From: Spodoptera frugiperda
Lineage: Eukaryota > Arthropoda > Insecta > Lepidoptera > Noctuidae
Assembly (NCBI RefSeq): GCF_023101765.2
Contig: NC_064237.1
Coordinates: 7,101,649 to 7,165,648 of the forward strand
Length of the DNA stretch: 64,000 nt
Reading direction: 5' to 3'
The position numbers and the translations under genes were made by a program. Below are positions 62,501 to 64,000 of this stretch, one piece after another. Position 1 is the first letter of the stretch; every line of letters starts with the position of its first letter. Under the pieces are notes generated by a model. The model was not told where the DNA came from. It did not search any database and was given only the letters and a program-made list of their open reading frames with translations.

Positions 62501-63336
62501 GAGGCAGCTGGCATTGACTTTGGTGCCTTATACTGTATGGAAGCACCACCACTCCTGCAGACTCCAACCACTCCTTACCTTCTTATTTTATGGGTTAATG
62601 TATTAGAAGGAGAGAGATTTGGTAAGTCTCTATTAACAATTTGCTGCTTTAATGACTAAGAAATATGATCTATTTTTTAATAAGTATTAAAAAATAGATT
62701 AAATAGATTAATAGATTTCTTTGTTATTTTAAAGGGTCACCTTACGCTATGCAAGTGCCTCGTGAGATTTCATACGAGGACTTGCAGAAGCTGATGCTGA
62801 AGGAGATGTGCCAGATTGTGGCTGAGCGAGTGTTGGAAAACTCGCAAGGGCCCGAAATCTTCCGCGCGAGGATCGCTGAGGCGCACCGTCCTAGAGATCC
62901 TGCGTATTTACAACCCGAGGTACCTACATATGATAAAATAATATGCTTAAATTACACATATTTCCATACTATTGATTATCTATTACACACACATACACAC
63001 CATATAATGCAGTTTTGTATTCATAATTAATTCAATCACTCATTTATAAACAGTATTAAAATAAATGTTTGTTATTCGTAAAAGTTTTTGGATTCCATAA
63101 TTCCACATATTTGTTGCACAAATGTAAGAATAAAGACTAGATAAAAGAATAATTAAGTGGATTGTTCGTGACCAAAATAGCTTCTTTGTCTCAAGAATGT
63201 TTTGTAATTGGTGTATGTATCTCCCACAGCTCCCGCATCCGCTGTTTTCATTGGATGTGGAGCAAGCGTTGTGTGCTCACGACAAACATCCGCATCTTAG
63301 ACTCGAACTTCTCTGGGACGCTGCGCATAGGGACAG
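59547..63336 (+). CDS. USP31/USP43-type ubiquitin-specific protease, exons 1-10, continues past the window
   Basis: The fuller copy of the gene at 45368. Exons: 59547-59882, 60148-60339, 60463-60597, 61030-61164, 61254-61357, 61517-61637, 61965-62112, 62475-62621, 62735-62919, 63230-63336. Phases agree throughout, giving about 536 residues so far. Cys box NTCYMNAVLQ is near residue 143, QHDAQEFL in exon 4, and the CAKC zinc ligands in exon 6. Exons 7-10 encode the ubiquitin-fold-like insert (VYVNQQPRQVRIGVEL) and the stretch leading toward the catalytic His box, which is not yet reached. The second zinc pair and His box should lie beyond 64000. The last exon seen ends with a split codon at a GTAAAT donor, so the gene is open on the right only because of the window edge. 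Confidence 0.88.
62143..62354 (+). mobile_element. Non-autonomous Helitron-like element (USP intron 7), complete
   Basis: It begins TCTATACTAATATTATAAAG directly after A and ends CGGAAGCAGCTAG directly before T. This fits Helitron rules: 5' TC, 3' CTRR, insertion between A and T, no target duplication. A short GC-rich hairpin-like stretch (GCGGGTAAAACCGCGCGG) precedes the end. It is 212 bp with no Rep/helicase frame. It matches a pattern I know to be abundant in Lepidoptera. Confidence 0.75.
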
Positions 63337-64000
63337 GTAAATATGATTCTTAATACTTTTGTTATAAGGTACATATTAATATATCTTTATATATATAATT
63401 CTTCTGTAGTGTGTATGTCACTGAACATCTCTTAAACGACTGGACCGATTTTGATGAAATTTTTTGTGGATGTTCAAGGGGATCTGAGAATGGTTTAGAT
63501 TCACAATTTTGTCCGCTGGACAATGTTTTTTTAATTAATTTTTAATTTATTAGTAGTTGTTGATTTTGAAATGTTTTACATTGGACCCGACAAATTTTTA
63601 ATTTAAAGACGTGTAGACAGGATGACGTCTGTCGGGTCCGCTAGTGTATTTATATAACTAAATGGACTATTAATGTGTTTCTTTAGTCTAAAAAAAATAT
63701 TGCATTAAATATATATTATTGTCAATCAATCTCTATTAAATGTTAAAACTGTCGTACGTAAATAATTCATATGACATTTAGATACAAGTTGTCGGTCGTA
63801 TTTTACATTTCCCTATTTTATACAAGGGGCGTGATCAATAAATCGATAGTACATATAGCAATGCGGTATACAGAGAGTTCATATAACGTTTTCATGTTAT
63901 ACCGATTGATTGCTCTTGACATTGGATCCAGCGGAAATTCACTTATCATGACGGAAAGCTGTTCTGCGTCCCATATTTCAGTCGCATTCCATTAATAGAT
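63337..64000 (+). other. USP intron 10 (open at window edge)
   Basis: After the donor at 63337 I see no further exon before the window ends. It holds a second Helitron-like element (63384-63644). The open frame near 63771-63995 shows no recognisable domain. Confidence 0.6.
63384..63644 (+). mobile_element. Second non-autonomous Helitron-like element (USP intron 10)
   Basis: It starts TCTTTATATATATAATTCTTC and ends GTCGGGTCCGCTAG before T. The inside has CTTAAACGACTGGACCGATTTTGATGAAA, a typical lepidopteran non-autonomous Helitron pattern, and a GACGTCTGTCGGGTCC stretch near the 3' end. It is 261 bp and non-coding. Confidence 0.65.

Overview
The window is nuclear DNA from an insect, most likely a moth or butterfly. 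It is AT-rich, with many short GT-AG introns and many short inverted-repeat transposons (MITEs), tRNA-derived SINEs and Helitron-like fragments of kinds I know from lepidopteran, especially noctuid, genomes. The species cannot be named from sequence alone, and there is no prokaryotic, viral or CRISPR content.

Layout. 1-6608 is gene-free, repeat-bearing DNA. 6609-19065 (+) is a complete 31-exon gene for a full-length ABCA transporter (ABCA-1, about 1745 aa). 19066-23558 is the space between two converging genes and holds several MITEs. 23559-43748 (-) is a 30-exon paralogous ABCA gene (ABCA-2, about 1699 aa when read in frame). 43749-45367 is a divergent intergenic region. 45368-47999 (+) holds exons 1-7 of a ubiquitin-specific protease of the USP31/USP43 type. 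Exactly 100 Ns lie at 48204-48303. After the gap the window repeats itself: 48490-57927 (-) is ABCA-2 exons 13 to 1 again, and 59547-63336 (+) is USP exons 1-10 again, the gene running off the right edge.

The 14-kb repeat (34142-48203 against 48304-62316) is nearly identical in exons and varies mildly in introns. Each side of the gap ends inside a transposable element: a Helitron-like element on the left and a foldback-element arm on the right. The simplest reading is that two overlapping contigs or haplotypes were scaffolded end to end, so the real locus has one ABCA-2 and one USP gene. The left copy of ABCA-2 has a one-base deletion in exon 13 that the right copy lacks.

Biology. The two ABCA genes are tail to tail and share most exon lengths, so they come from an old duplication. 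Both keep intact Walker A, signature, Walker B and H-loop motifs in both ATPase domains, so both should be active lipid or hydrophobic-substrate transporters. ABCA-2 and the USP gene are head to head about 1.6 kb apart and may share a promoter region. The most unusual elements are a 1.78-kb foldback element carrying membrane-protein-like ORFs in an ABCA-2 intron, a Harbinger-type MITE nested in a SINE, and a 194-bp element with perfect 54-bp arms in an ABCA-1 intron.
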